Below are positions 1 through 7,206 of a DNA stretch of 19,318 bases, piece after piece. Source of the DNA: an uncultured Cetobacterium sp. (GTDB lineage: Bacteria > Fusobacteriota > Fusobacteriia > Fusobacteriales > Fusobacteriaceae); assembly GCA_900766645.1 (NCBI GenBank), contig CAAFWD010000126.1, positions 1 through 19,318 of the forward strand, in the 5' to 3' direction. Position numbers and translations under genes: made by a program. Every line of letters begins with the position of its first letter. The first letter of the stretch is position 1. A model generated the notes under the pieces. The model was not told the DNA's origin, did no database searches, and saw nothing but the letters and a program-made list of their open reading frames with translations.

Positions 1-200
1 AGGGAGTTTTTTTTATTATAAAATTTTAGAAAAAGTTCTTTATGAATGAATTCTTTTTCTATTAAATATAATGAAAAATAAAGGATATATATAATTTTTT
101 ATGAATAAAAAACTCATGATATTTGAATCTAGATAAATTTGGAGTTTTAAATTAAACTTGTAATACTATTGAAATAAAAAAATAGTTGATAGGGGGGAAA
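1..200. other. Upstream non-coding stretch before the first operon
   Basis: No convincing gene is seen here. The window opens with AGGGAG followed by a run of eight T, which looks like the 3' arm and T-tract of a terminator for a gene lying outside the window; the other arm is not visible. A 9-bp inverted repeat (TAGAAAAAG at 27-35, CTTTTTCTA at 53-61) encloses a 17-nt loop but has no T-tract, so it is not a clear terminator. A possible promoter for the downstream operon is TTGGAG (139-144), a 16-bp spacer and TAATAC (161-166). The match is mediocre, so this is only a suggestion. Confidence 0.4.
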
Positions 201-1388
201 ATGAATATTAGTGATTTAAAAAAAGAGATTGAAAATTTAAAAGAGTGGCTAATAGATGTAAGAAGAGATTTTCATGAACATCCAGAATTAGGAACTCAAG
301 AAGTGAGAACTCATAAAAAAATTTGTGAATACTTAGATGAAATGGGAATAGAGCATAGAACACTTTTTGGGACAGGTGTAGTGGCAGATATTCTTGGAGA
401 TAATCCTGAGTTTACAATAGCTTTTAGAGGAGATATAGATGCATTGCCTATTGAAGATATAAAAAATCAACCCTATTCATCTAAAGAGAAAGGAAGATGT
501 CACGCCTGTGGACATGATGCTCATACAACCATAGTTTTGGGTATTGCTAAGTATTTTACAGAAAATAAGATAAAACCACCATGTAATTTGAGATTAATAT
601 TTCAACCAGCAGAAGAAACAGTTGGAGGTGCTAAACCTATGATAGAAGAGGGAGCCCTTGATAAGGTAGATACTATTTATGGACTTCATGTGGATGAAAC
701 ATTAAACACAGGTTTTATAGGAATAAGATATGGTGCTATGAATGCCTCTTCAGATACTTTAGAAATAGAGATAGAAGGAGAAAGTTGTCATGGAGCTTAT
801 CCGAGCAGGGGAGTAGATGCAATAGTTATTGCAGCTCAGGTGATATTAGCTATTCAAAGTATAATTAGTAGAGGGATAGATGCTAGAGATTCAGCTGTTA
901 TAACTTTGGGAACCATAAATGGAGGGACTCAGGGAAATATAATAGCGAACAGTGTTAGACTTACAGGAACTATTAGAACTTTAAGTCCAGATGTTAGAAA
1001 GATAGTTAAAGAAAAAATAAAAAAAATAGTAAATACTCTTCCAGAATCTTTAGGAGGAAGGGGAATAATAAAAATAACAACAGGATATACTGCTTTAGTT
1101 AACCATGATAAAGCTGTGGATGTAATAAAGAAAAGTGCAATGGAGTTATTGGGAGATAAAAATATATATGAAAAGCCTTTAGCAAATATGGGAGTTGAAG
1201 ATTTTGCATATTTTGTAGAAAATACAAGTGGAGCATTTTTTACTTTAGGAATTAGAAATAAAGATAAAAAAATAGAGGCTCAAGCACATAATGGAAATTT
1301 TGATATAGATGAAGATGCATTAGTTATAGGGGTGTTGATGCAAATTTTAAATATTTATAATACAGATTACCATAAAGTTAATTTATAG
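201..1388 (+). CDS. M20D-family metallo-amidohydrolase / aminoacylase
   Basis: A 395-residue zinc/manganese-type peptidase of the M20D group (N-acyl-amino-acid, hippurate, IAA-amino-acid and N-acetyl-diaminopimelate hydrolases). Visible family motifs are FHEHPELG (about 24-31), RGDIDALPIED (76-86), HACGHDAH (101-108), PAEETVGGAKP (136-146), YGLHVDE (160-166) and a late GVEDFAYF. Cys103, His105, the Glu pair 138-139 and His163 match the usual metal and catalytic positions, and the length is normal for the family. ATG 201 is chosen over the in-frame TTG at 186 because the purine-rich AGGGGGG (191-197) sits just before 201 and would lie inside the longer reading. There is no signal peptide, so it is cytoplasmic. 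It is the first gene of a four-gene operon with spmA, spmB and an LD-carboxypeptidase, which favours a peptide or cell-wall-peptide substrate. The exact substrate cannot be read from the sequence. Confidence 0.9.
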   Translation: MNISDLKKEIENLKEWLIDVRRDFHEHPELGTQEVRTHKKICEYLDEMGIEHRTLFGTGVVADILGDNPEFTIAFRGDIDALPIEDIKNQPYSSKEKGRCHACGHDAHTTIVLGIAKYFTENKIKPPCNLRLIFQPAEETVGGAKPMIEEGALDKVDTIYGLHVDETLNTGFIGIRYGAMNASSDTLEIEIEGESCHGAYPSRGVDAIVIAAQVILAIQSIISRGIDARDSAVITLGTINGGTQGNIIANSVRLTGTIRTLSPDVRKIVKEKIKKIVNTLPESLGGRGIIKITTGYTALVNHDKAVDVIKKSAMELLGDKNIYEKPLANMGVEDFAYFVENTSGAFFTLGIRNKDKKIEAQAHNGNFDIDEDALVIGVLMQILNIYNTDYHKVNL

Positions 1389-1399
1389 GGAGGGAATTT

Positions 1400-2011
1400 A
1401 TGATTAATGGGATTTGGGCAGGACTTATTATAATAGGAGTAGTAATTTCCATGTTTAATGGAAATATTGGAGCAGTTACAGATTCAGCAATATCCTCTTC
1501 AAAAACTGCAGTTGAAATTGCGATCGGATTAGTTGGGGTAATGGCTTTATGGTTAGGACTTATGAAAGTCGCAGAAGAAGCGGGATTAGTAAAGGCTTTG
1601 GGTAAAGCTTTAAGACCTATTATGAAAAGATTATTTCCAGAAATACCAGAAGACCATCCAGCTGTAGGGAGTATTGTAGCTAATGTAGCAGCTAACTTTT
1701 TTGGACTTGGAAATGCGGCAACACCTCTAGGAATAAAAGCTATGCAAGAGTTACAAGAACTAAATTCTAACAAAGATGAAGCAAGTGATGCAATGGTTTT
1801 ATTTCTAGCAATAAATACATCTTCAGTAACTTTGATATCATCAAGTGTTATAGCTTATAGAGCTGCAGCAAATTCTGCTAATATAACAGAAATAATAGCT
1901 CCAACAATAATAGCAACAATGATATCAACAGCCGTTGCAATAGTTTCTTGTAAAACTTTACAAAAATTAAACTCCTTTAAAAGGGAAGAGATTGTAATGG
2001 GGGAGGAGTAG
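1400..2011 (+). CDS. spmA: SpmA: nucleoside-recognition (Gate) domain membrane protein
   Basis: A 203-residue integral membrane protein of the SpmA/COG2715 type. The hallmark stretches are easily seen: N-terminal MFNGN, TAVEIAIGLVGVMALWLGLM (about 36-55), a KALRPIMKRLFPEIP segment, and AANFFGLGNAATPLGIKAM (about 97-115), followed by two more hydrophobic helices. It starts 11 bases after the amidohydrolase, behind a GGGAGGG ribosome site, and is followed after one base by spmB, so the two are translationally linked partners. In Bacillus, SpmA and SpmB act together with a D,D-carboxypeptidase in spore-cortex maturation. Fusobacteria do not sporulate, so the role here is presumably a membrane transport or cell-wall function; no substrate is known from the sequence. 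Confidence 0.9.
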   Translation: MINGIWAGLIIIGVVISMFNGNIGAVTDSAISSSKTAVEIAIGLVGVMALWLGLMKVAEEAGLVKALGKALRPIMKRLFPEIPEDHPAVGSIVANVAANFFGLGNAATPLGIKAMQELQELNSNKDEASDAMVLFLAINTSSVTLISSSVIAYRAAANSANITEIIAPTIIATMISTAVAIVSCKTLQKLNSFKREEIVMGEE

Positions 2012-2012
2012 T

Positions 2013-2552
2013 ATGTTTATATTAATAATGGAAAAAATCTCTCTTTATGCGATTCCTATGATTATATTAGGAATAGTTTCATATGCTTATTTTATTAAAA
2101 AGGTTAAAGTTTATGAAGTGTTTTGCGAAGGAGCAAAGGAAGGATTTACAACAGCGATTAGAATAATCCCATTTTTAGTTGCTATGCTTGTGTCGATTGG
2201 AATTTTTAGAAGCTCAGGTGCTATAGATTTACTCCTTAGATTTTTAGATCCAGTACTGTCATTAATTGGGATGCCAGGAGAAGTTTTGCCAATGGCAATA
2301 ATGAGACCTCTTTCTGGTGGAGGATCTAGTGGAATTATGAATGAATTATTCATAACTTATGGACCAGATTCAATGATAGGAAGAATGGCATCTGTTATGA
2401 TGGGATCAACTGAAACTACGTTCTATGTGTTGGCAGTTTATTTTGGAGCAGTTAGTATTAGAAAAACAAGGCATGCGGTAGTAGCTGGATTACTGGCAGA
2501 TGTAGCTGGAATTCTTTCAGCAGTTTGGATATGTCATGTTATGTTCGGATAG
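2013..2552 (+). CDS. spmB: SpmB: nucleoside-recognition (Gate) domain membrane protein
   Basis: A 179-residue multi-span membrane protein and the standard partner of SpmA. Diagnostic segments are the RIIPFLVAMLVSIGIFRSSG run (about 50-69), PMAIMRPLSGGGSSGIMNE (about 93-111) and MGSTETTFYVLAVYFGAV (about 130-147), all typical of SpmB. The ATG at 2013 lies one base after the spmA stop, with a GGGGAGGAG ribosome site inside the 3' end of spmA. The stop at 2550-2552 carries part of the ribosome site of the next gene. The tight packing indicates one transcript with the amidohydrolase and the LD-carboxypeptidase. The molecular activity is uncertain; the family assignment is firm. Confidence 0.9.
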   Translation: MFILIMEKISLYAIPMIILGIVSYAYFIKKVKVYEVFCEGAKEGFTTAIRIIPFLVAMLVSIGIFRSSGAIDLLLRFLDPVLSLIGMPGEVLPMAIMRPLSGGGSSGIMNELFITYGPDSMIGRMASVMMGSTETTFYVLAVYFGAVSIRKTRHAVVAGLLADVAGILSAVWICHVMFG

Positions 2553-2561
2553 GTGATCAGA

Positions 2562-3458
2562 ATGAAAAAATTAAGAAAAGGTGATACTATAGGTCTGATT
2601 TCTCCTGCAAGTTTTCCAAAGGAAAAAGATATAGGGAAGGCTATAAAAAAAATAGAAGAATTGGGCTATAAAGTAAAATTAGGAAAAAATGTAGGGAAAA
2701 AATATTTTTCCATGGCAGGAACGGATGATGAAAGAGCAAGTGATATTATGGAGATGTTTCTAGATAAAGAGATCAAAGCTATAATATCCTTAAGAGGTGG
2801 ATATGGGTGCATAAGATTACTAGAAAAGTTAGATTATAATATAATAAAAAATAACCCTAAAATATTTGTTGGATATAGTGACTTAACAGCTTTACATATG
2901 GCTTTTTATACAAAATCTAACTTAAAAAGTTTTCATGGTCCAATGGGAGCGAGTAATTTTGCTAGAGAGATAGATGATATAACAATTGAAAGTTTTTTTA
3001 ATATGGTTTCTCAAAATATAGAAGATACTTATATTGGAAATTCAGATATAAAATTTTTGTCTCATGGAATTGCTAAAGGAGAATTGATAGGTGGAAACCT
3101 AGCAGTTTTAACCTCTCTTATTGGAAGTGAATATGATTTAGACTATAAAGATAAAGTACTTTTTTTAGAGGATATTGGTGAAAATACTTATAAAATTGAT
3201 AGAATGCTTTGGCAATTGAAAAATAAAGGTGTTTTTAATGAAGTTTCAGGAATAATTTTAGGTGACTTTTCCTATTGTGAAAAATCAAGTGATGAAGATA
3301 TGAGTTTAGAGGAAGTATTTAAAGATCATTTTAAAAATTTATCTAAACCTGTGGTTATGAATTTTAAATCTGGTCATTGTGAGCCAATGATAACACTTCC
3401 TTTAGGTGAAAAAATTTTAATTGATAGCAAGAAAGAGTTTATAAAAATTTTAAAATAA
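2562..3458 (+). CDS. LD-carboxypeptidase (peptidase S66 family, LdcA/MccF-like)
   Basis: A 298-residue serine peptidase of family S66, which removes the terminal D-Ala from murein tetrapeptides (LdcA) or hydrolyses microcin C-like peptides (MccF). Seen in the sequence: N-terminal GDTIGLISPAS, the strand/turn SLRGGYGCIRLL, the nucleophile elbow GYSDLTAL with Ser106, FLEDIGEN with Glu203, and SGHCEP with His272. These fit the Ser-Glu-His triad of the family. The length is normal and there is no signal peptide, so it is cytoplasmic as in murein recycling. The ATG at 2562 is preferred to the GTG at 2553 because AGGTGAT (2551-2557) is then correctly spaced. It is the last gene of the operon, ending directly at a terminator. 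Sharing an operon with SpmAB echoes the carboxypeptidase-SpmAB pairing of spore formers. LdcA is more likely than MccF, but the sequence does not settle it. Confidence 0.88.
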   Translation: MKKLRKGDTIGLISPASFPKEKDIGKAIKKIEELGYKVKLGKNVGKKYFSMAGTDDERASDIMEMFLDKEIKAIISLRGGYGCIRLLEKLDYNIIKNNPKIFVGYSDLTALHMAFYTKSNLKSFHGPMGASNFAREIDDITIESFFNMVSQNIEDTYIGNSDIKFLSHGIAKGELIGGNLAVLTSLIGSEYDLDYKDKVLFLEDIGENTYKIDRMLWQLKNKGVFNEVSGIILGDFSYCEKSSDEDMSLEEVFKDHFKNLSKPVVMNFKSGHCEPMITLPLGEKILIDSKKEFIKILK

Positions 3459-3494
3459 CAAAAGGTGATAGAAAATTCTATCACCTTTTGTTTT
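3458..3494. terminator. Bidirectional intrinsic terminator between convergent genes
   Basis: A perfect 16-bp inverted repeat: ACAAAAGGTGATAGAA at 3458-3473 and its complement at 3476-3491. T runs follow on the plus side (to 3494) and A runs precede it, giving a T-tract on the minus side as well. It starts within the stop codon of the LD-carboxypeptidase gene and ends at the stop of the RpiR-type gene, so one hairpin can serve both. Confidence 0.9.
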
Positions 3495-4332
3495 ATAATT
3501 TATTCATATTTAAAAGCTCGTTGATCTCTTTTAATCTATTTCTAGAATCAACATCTATATTTTTACTTAAATCAGTCAAAATATATTCTAAAATTGTTTG
3601 AGTTGAGATAATAGAGTTAAAAAAACTTGCTCCAGTAGTTTCAGCGTAAACTGTGACATCTCCTAAATTTGCCACAGGAGATGTAGCTTTATCAGTTAAA
3701 ATAATAATTTTAGCATTATTTTTTTTTGCAATTTCTACAAGCAAATTATATGTTTTTGAATATTTAGGATGAGCAATTAAAAATAAGCAATCATTTTCAG
3801 AAATATCAAAGATATCTTTAATTAAAGTGGAAGAGTTTACACTATGAGTAAAAACATCTTTAAAAATAAATCCTAAACGAAGGCCAAAAAATGAAGTTGG
3901 GCCTGATGTACTTTTAAAGCCAACAACATATTTTTTATTTGAATTAAAAAGTATTTTTTTTATTTCTTCAATTTTATTTAGTACATTCTCGTTTAAAGTA
4001 CTATTAATATTGCACAGAACAATGTTAATAAAATTATTTAACATATTTGAGTTTTGTAAAATATCTTGATTTAAAGATAGCTTTTCAACAGGAGTTAAAA
4101 TTTTTTCACTTAAATCTTGTTTTAGGTTATCTTTAAACTCCTTAAAATTATTAAAATCTAAAGATTTAACAAATCTTATAACAGAGCTGTCACTAATATT
4201 TAGTTCTTGCGCAATATCACTGGAAGTTAAAAAAAATAATTTATTTTTATTTTCATAGAAAAAATCTGCAATTATTTTTTCTGTTTTAGTTAGTTTCCTA
4301 TTTTCTAATTTTTTTTCTAAAAAATTAATCAT
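3493..4332 (-). CDS. MurR/RpiR-family transcriptional regulator (HTH + SIS)
   Basis: A 279-residue regulator. The N-terminal part (about 1-75) is an HTH_6 domain: LTKTEKIIADFF, then FFLTSSDIAQELNISDSSVI with the recognition helix leading into RFVKSLDFNNFKEFK, a classic RpiR layout. Residues about 125-250 resemble a SIS sugar-phosphate-binding domain, with a KYVVGFKSTSG segment, CLFLIAHPKYSKT and NAKIIILTDKATSPVA. AAAGGAG sits six bases before the ATG. The gene is divergent from yfcC and convergent with the cell-wall operon. The divergent layout, and the paired 18-bp inverted repeats in front of yfcC, suggest that it controls the yfcC-M20 operon. The effector is unknown; RpiR proteins often bind phosphorylated sugars, but the neighbours here look like peptide or amino-acid genes. 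Confidence 0.9.
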   Translation of the reverse strand: MINFLEKKLENRKLTKTEKIIADFFYENKNKLFFLTSSDIAQELNISDSSVIRFVKSLDFNNFKEFKDNLKQDLSEKILTPVEKLSLNQDILQNSNMLNNFINIVLCNINSTLNENVLNKIEEIKKILFNSNKKYVVGFKSTSGPTSFFGLRLGFIFKDVFTHSVNSSTLIKDIFDISENDCLFLIAHPKYSKTYNLLVEIAKKNNAKIIILTDKATSPVANLGDVTVYAETTGASFFNSIISTQTILEYILTDLSKNIDVDSRNRLKEINELLNMNKL

Positions 4333-4406
4333 ATAAATCTCCTTTAATTTTTATAATACTAGCTTATCATATTTTGCTATTAAAATTTATATTTTTTTAA
4401 AAAAAC

Positions 4407-4434
4407 TTGACTATTAAAAATAAAAATGTATAAT
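4407..4434 (+). promoter_or_regulatory. Promoter of the yfcC-M20 operon
   Basis: TTGACT (4407-4412), a 16-bp spacer and a perfect TATAAT (4429-4434). Transcription would start near 4441, giving a leader of roughly 65 bases. The two 18-bp inverted repeats at 4436-4453 and 4466-4483 lie at and just beyond the start point, where a bound protein would repress. Confidence 0.75.
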
Positions 4435-4435
4435 T

Positions 4436-4453
4436 ATGATTAAAAATAATCAT
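4436..4453. promoter_or_regulatory. Candidate operator 1 (ATGATT-N6-AATCAT)
   Basis: An 18-bp inverted repeat with arms ATGATT and AATCAT around AAAAAT; the symmetry extends to 7 bp per arm (ATGATTA/TAATCAT). It overlaps the predicted transcription start of yfcC. A second element with the same arms and the same 6-bp gap lies exactly 30 bp downstream. The likely binder is the divergently encoded RpiR-type regulator (inference). Confidence 0.55.
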
Positions 4454-4465
4454 TTATAGGCCTTT

Positions 4466-4483
4466 ATGATTTTTTATAATCAT
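4466..4483. promoter_or_regulatory. Candidate operator 2 (ATGATT-N6-AATCAT)
   Basis: The second copy of the 18-bp element, with arms identical to operator 1 and TTTTAT between them. Its offset from the first copy is 30 bp, about three helical turns, so both sites would face the same side of the DNA. The ATG within its left arm is not used as a start codon: it has no ribosome site, and 4508 does. Confidence 0.5.
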
Positions 4484-4507
4484 TTTTTTAAAATGACGGG
4501 AGGAGAA

Positions 4508-5917
4508 ATGAAAAAAGATTCAAAAAAAAATGGGGGAAAAATAAATTTTCCACATACATATGTTATTATTTTTAGTTTAATTATTTTTGCAGTTTTATTA
4601 ACTTGGATAGTTCCAGCAGGAAGCTTTCCTAGAGTGAAAGATATTGCTACAGGAAAAACAATAATTATTCCAGAGCAATTTAAATTTGTAGAAAATACTC
4701 CTGTAAACTTTTTAGATATTCCTTTTAAAATAGTTTCAGCATTAAATAAATCTAGTAGCATTATATTTTTAGTTTTAATTGTTGGTGGAGCTTTCCACGT
4801 TATAATAAAAACAGGAATGTTCCAAGCTTTTACATCTAAAATTACAAAGATTTTTTCGAATAAAGAGGAGCTAATAATTCCAGCTTTTACATCAATTTTT
4901 GCTATTGCATGTATGAGTTTAGGGGTTAATACATTTATTGGTTTTGCACCAGTAGCTATAATATTGGCAAGATCTATGGGATACGATGCAATTGTTGGAG
5001 TGTCAATGGTAGCACTTGGTGGAGCAATTGGATTTAGTACAGGGACTTTTAATCCTTTTACTACAGGAGTAGCACAAGCATTAGCGGGATTACCTCTTTT
5101 TTCAGGAGCTGGATATAGAGTATTTTGTTTAGTAGTATATCTAATCGTAACAAATGCATATATAATGTCTTATGCTAAAAAAATAAAAAAAGATCCTTCT
5201 TTAAGCGTTGTAAGAGAATTAGAATTATTAGAAAATTCAATTGAAGATAATCAAGAGATGCCACAAATAGAAAAAAGACATTACTTAGTACTTTTAATTG
5301 TAATTTCGATTTTCGCTTTATTAATTTATGGTGGAGCTAAGTGGCATTGGGGACTAAATCAAAGTTCAGGATTATTTATTTGGATGGCAATATTAGGTGG
5401 ACTGGCTTATGGATTTTCTCCGAGTACAATAGCAAAGGAGTTTGTAGCAGGAGCAAAGGGACTAATATTCGGTGCTCTTATAATAGGAATCGCGAGAACA
5501 ATCTCTATAATTTTAGGAGATGGACAAATATTAGATACTGCAGTATATTATTTAGGAAACACATTAGCTACTCTTCCTAAAGTGCTTCAATCTATAGGGA
5601 TGTTTTTAATGCAATTATTTATAAATGGATTGGTTACATCAGGAAGTGGACAAGCTGCAGTGACGATGCCAATAATGTTACCAGTTGCAGATATGATTGG
5701 AATGACAAGACAAACAGCAGTTTTAGCATTTAACTTTGGAGATGGATTAAGTAATTATGTTTTACCAACATCATCTGCTTTAATGGGATTCTTAGCAATT
5801 GCTAATATATCTTATGAAAATTGGATGAAATACATGGGAAAATTATTTATGATTTGGATAGTAACAGGATCAATTTTAATAATTATAGCTAATGGGATGT
5901 CATATGGACCATTTTAG
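4508..5917 (+). CDS. yfcC: YfcC-family inner-membrane transporter
   Basis: A 469-residue polytopic membrane protein of the YfcC family (related to C4-dicarboxylate DcuC and AbgT-type carriers). The signature is near the N-terminus: FPHTYVIIFSLIIFAVLLTW and IVPAGSFPR. About 12 hydrophobic segments follow, including a repeated polar motif of the half-helix type: TFNPFTTGVAQALAGLP in the first half and GLVTSGSGQAAVTMPIMLPV in the second. The ATG at 4508 is chosen because GGGAGGAG (4498-4505) is correctly spaced; the upstream in-frame ATG at 4466 lacks a ribosome site. It is followed after five bases by an M20 peptidase and is divergent from an RpiR-type regulator. Members have been annotated as amino-acid, dipeptide or arginine/ornithine carriers. 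The downstream hydrolase suggests that an acylated amino acid or dipeptide is taken up and cleaved, but the substrate is not determinable here. Confidence 0.88.
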   Translation: MKKDSKKNGGKINFPHTYVIIFSLIIFAVLLTWIVPAGSFPRVKDIATGKTIIIPEQFKFVENTPVNFLDIPFKIVSALNKSSSIIFLVLIVGGAFHVIIKTGMFQAFTSKITKIFSNKEELIIPAFTSIFAIACMSLGVNTFIGFAPVAIILARSMGYDAIVGVSMVALGGAIGFSTGTFNPFTTGVAQALAGLPLFSGAGYRVFCLVVYLIVTNAYIMSYAKKIKKDPSLSVVRELELLENSIEDNQEMPQIEKRHYLVLLIVISIFALLIYGGAKWHWGLNQSSGLFIWMAILGGLAYGFSPSTIAKEFVAGAKGLIFGALIIGIARTISIILGDGQILDTAVYYLGNTLATLPKVLQSIGMFLMQLFINGLVTSGSGQAAVTMPIMLPVADMIGMTRQTAVLAFNFGDGLSNYVLPTSSALMGFLAIANISYENWMKYMGKLFMIWIVTGSILIIIANGMSYGPF

Positions 5918-5925
5918 GAGAGATG

Positions 5926-7095
5926 ATGAAAAATAAAATTTTTGACAACATTGATGAGAACAGAAATATATTATTAGAACTAGGAGATTATATTTTCGAT
6001 AATCCTGAGATAGGATTAGAAGAATATAAAAGCTCTGAAAAAATTATAGAAATATTGGAAGAGAATGGATTTAAGATTGAAAAGGGACTAGGTGGTTTTG
6101 AAACTGCTTTTAGGGCTATATATGAAAATGGGAATAATGGTCCTTCAATTGGACTTTTATGTGAATATGATGCTCTGGAAAATATAGGACATGCATGTGC
6201 CCATCATCTTCAAGGGCCAAGTATAATAGGCGCAGCCTTAGCACTAAAAACTATTTTAAAAGATCAAAATTTTAAAATAGTTGTGTATGGAACACCGGCA
6301 GAGGAGACAATAGGTGCAAAAGTTAAAATGGTTGACGAGGGATATTTTCAGGATATAGACGTAGCATTAATGATGCATGGAGCTCCAGATACGACTACAG
6401 ATATAAAATCTTTAGCACTTTCAAACTTTACAGTAAAGTTTCATGGAACTAGTGCACATGCAGCTTTAGCACCAGAAAAAGGAAGAAGTGCATTAGATGG
6501 AGTTTTACTTCTGTTTCAAGGAATAGAATTTATGAGAGAACATATTAGAGATGAAGCTAGAATTCATTATACAATTTCTAATGCTGGTGGACCTGCAAAT
6601 GTAGTTCCAAAGTATGCAGAAGCAAAATTTAGTATTAGATCATATAATAGAGAATATTTAAATCATATTATAGAGAGGTTCAAAAAAGTAGTTCAAGGTG
6701 CTTCTCTGATGACAGAAACAGATTACGAAATAATTGAAACAAAGTCACTTGATAATAAGATTCCAGTTCTAAAATTAAATGAAGTTCTTATGTCAAATGC
6801 CCAAATAGTAAATGCTCCAAGGATCTCCCCTCCTAGAGAGAAAACAGGGTCGACTGACTTTGGAAATGTTATGTATCGTTTACCTGGATCATGCATTAGA
6901 GTAGCCTTTGTGCCTACAGGAACGTCATCTCATTCAGATGAATTTTTAAATGCAGGAAAAAGTGAAGAAGCTCACTCTGCAATAATTTTAGCAGCTAAAA
7001 TTTTAGCTGGATCAGCATTTGATTTGATAATTAACAAAGAGATTCTGAATGAAATTAAAGAAGAGTTTAAAATAAATAAAACTTTTAGAATGTAA
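5926..7095 (+). CDS. M20 peptidase, AbgB / PM20D2-like amidohydrolase
   Basis: A 389-residue M20 metallopeptidase of the AbgB/PM20D2 branch (p-aminobenzoyl-glutamate hydrolase B, beta-alanyl-lysine-type dipeptidases). It differs clearly from the first M20 enzyme in this window. Seen: DNPEIGLEEYKSSEKI (about 25-40), LLCEYDAL (77-84), GHACAHHLQGP (88-98) with Cys91 and His93 as metal ligands, GTPAEETIGAKV (122-133) with the catalytic Glu pair 126-127, MMHGAPD with His151, SAHAA and NVVPKYAEAKFSIRS in the dimerisation domain, and a late HSDEF. The second ATG (5926) is preferred to 5923 because AGGAG at 5916-5920 is then five bases away. It is cytoplasmic and co-transcribed with yfcC, so it probably hydrolyses what that carrier imports. 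The specific amide substrate is unknown. Confidence 0.88.
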   Translation: MKNKIFDNIDENRNILLELGDYIFDNPEIGLEEYKSSEKIIEILEENGFKIEKGLGGFETAFRAIYENGNNGPSIGLLCEYDALENIGHACAHHLQGPSIIGAALALKTILKDQNFKIVVYGTPAEETIGAKVKMVDEGYFQDIDVALMMHGAPDTTTDIKSLALSNFTVKFHGTSAHAALAPEKGRSALDGVLLLFQGIEFMREHIRDEARIHYTISNAGGPANVVPKYAEAKFSIRSYNREYLNHIIERFKKVVQGASLMTETDYEIIETKSLDNKIPVLKLNEVLMSNAQIVNAPRISPPREKTGSTDFGNVMYRLPGSCIRVAFVPTGTSSHSDEFLNAGKSEEAHSAIILAAKILAGSAFDLIINKEILNEIKEEFKINKTFRM

Positions 7096-7124
7096 ATAAT
7101 ATATAAATTTATTTAAAATTTTTA

Positions 7125-7165
7125 AGTAGGGTTGAAGTTATATAATTCAATCCTACTATTTTTTT
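7125..7165 (+). terminator. Intrinsic terminator after the yfcC-M20 operon
   Basis: A 12-bp hairpin, AGTAGGGTTGAA at 7125-7136 with TTCAATCCTACT at 7146-7157 (one G-U pair), and a 9-nt loop. It is followed by A and seven T (7158-7165). It lies 30 bases after the stop codon. Confidence 0.88.
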
Positions 7166-7195
7166 ATAAAAAAAGGATAGCTTTTATAGCTATCC
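7166..7195 (-). terminator. Intrinsic terminator of the C26 lipoprotein gene
   Basis: On the minus strand, an 8-bp hairpin (GGATAGCT at 7175-7182 with AGCTATCC at 7188-7195, 5-nt loop) is followed by a run of seven T on that strand (plus-strand A run). It lies 12 bases past the stop of the minus-strand gene and back to back with the plus-strand terminator. Confidence 0.8.
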
Positions 7196-7206
7196 ATAAG
7201 TTAAAA

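Noticed and set aside
27..61. Inverted repeat TAGAAAAAG/CTTTTTCTA as a terminator or riboswitch
   Set aside because: It has no T-tract, a large 17-nt loop and low complexity; such AT-rich repeats arise easily by chance in this DNA.
1400..2552. SpmA/SpmB as evidence that the organism forms spores
   Set aside because: These genes occur widely in non-sporulating bacteria, and the autotransporter shows that the cell has an outer membrane of fusobacterial type.
4466..4507. Upstream ATG at 4466 as the start of yfcC
   Set aside because: It has no ribosome site and falls in the second 18-bp inverted repeat. The ATG at 4508 has a well-spaced GGGAGGAG and gives the family-typical N-terminus.
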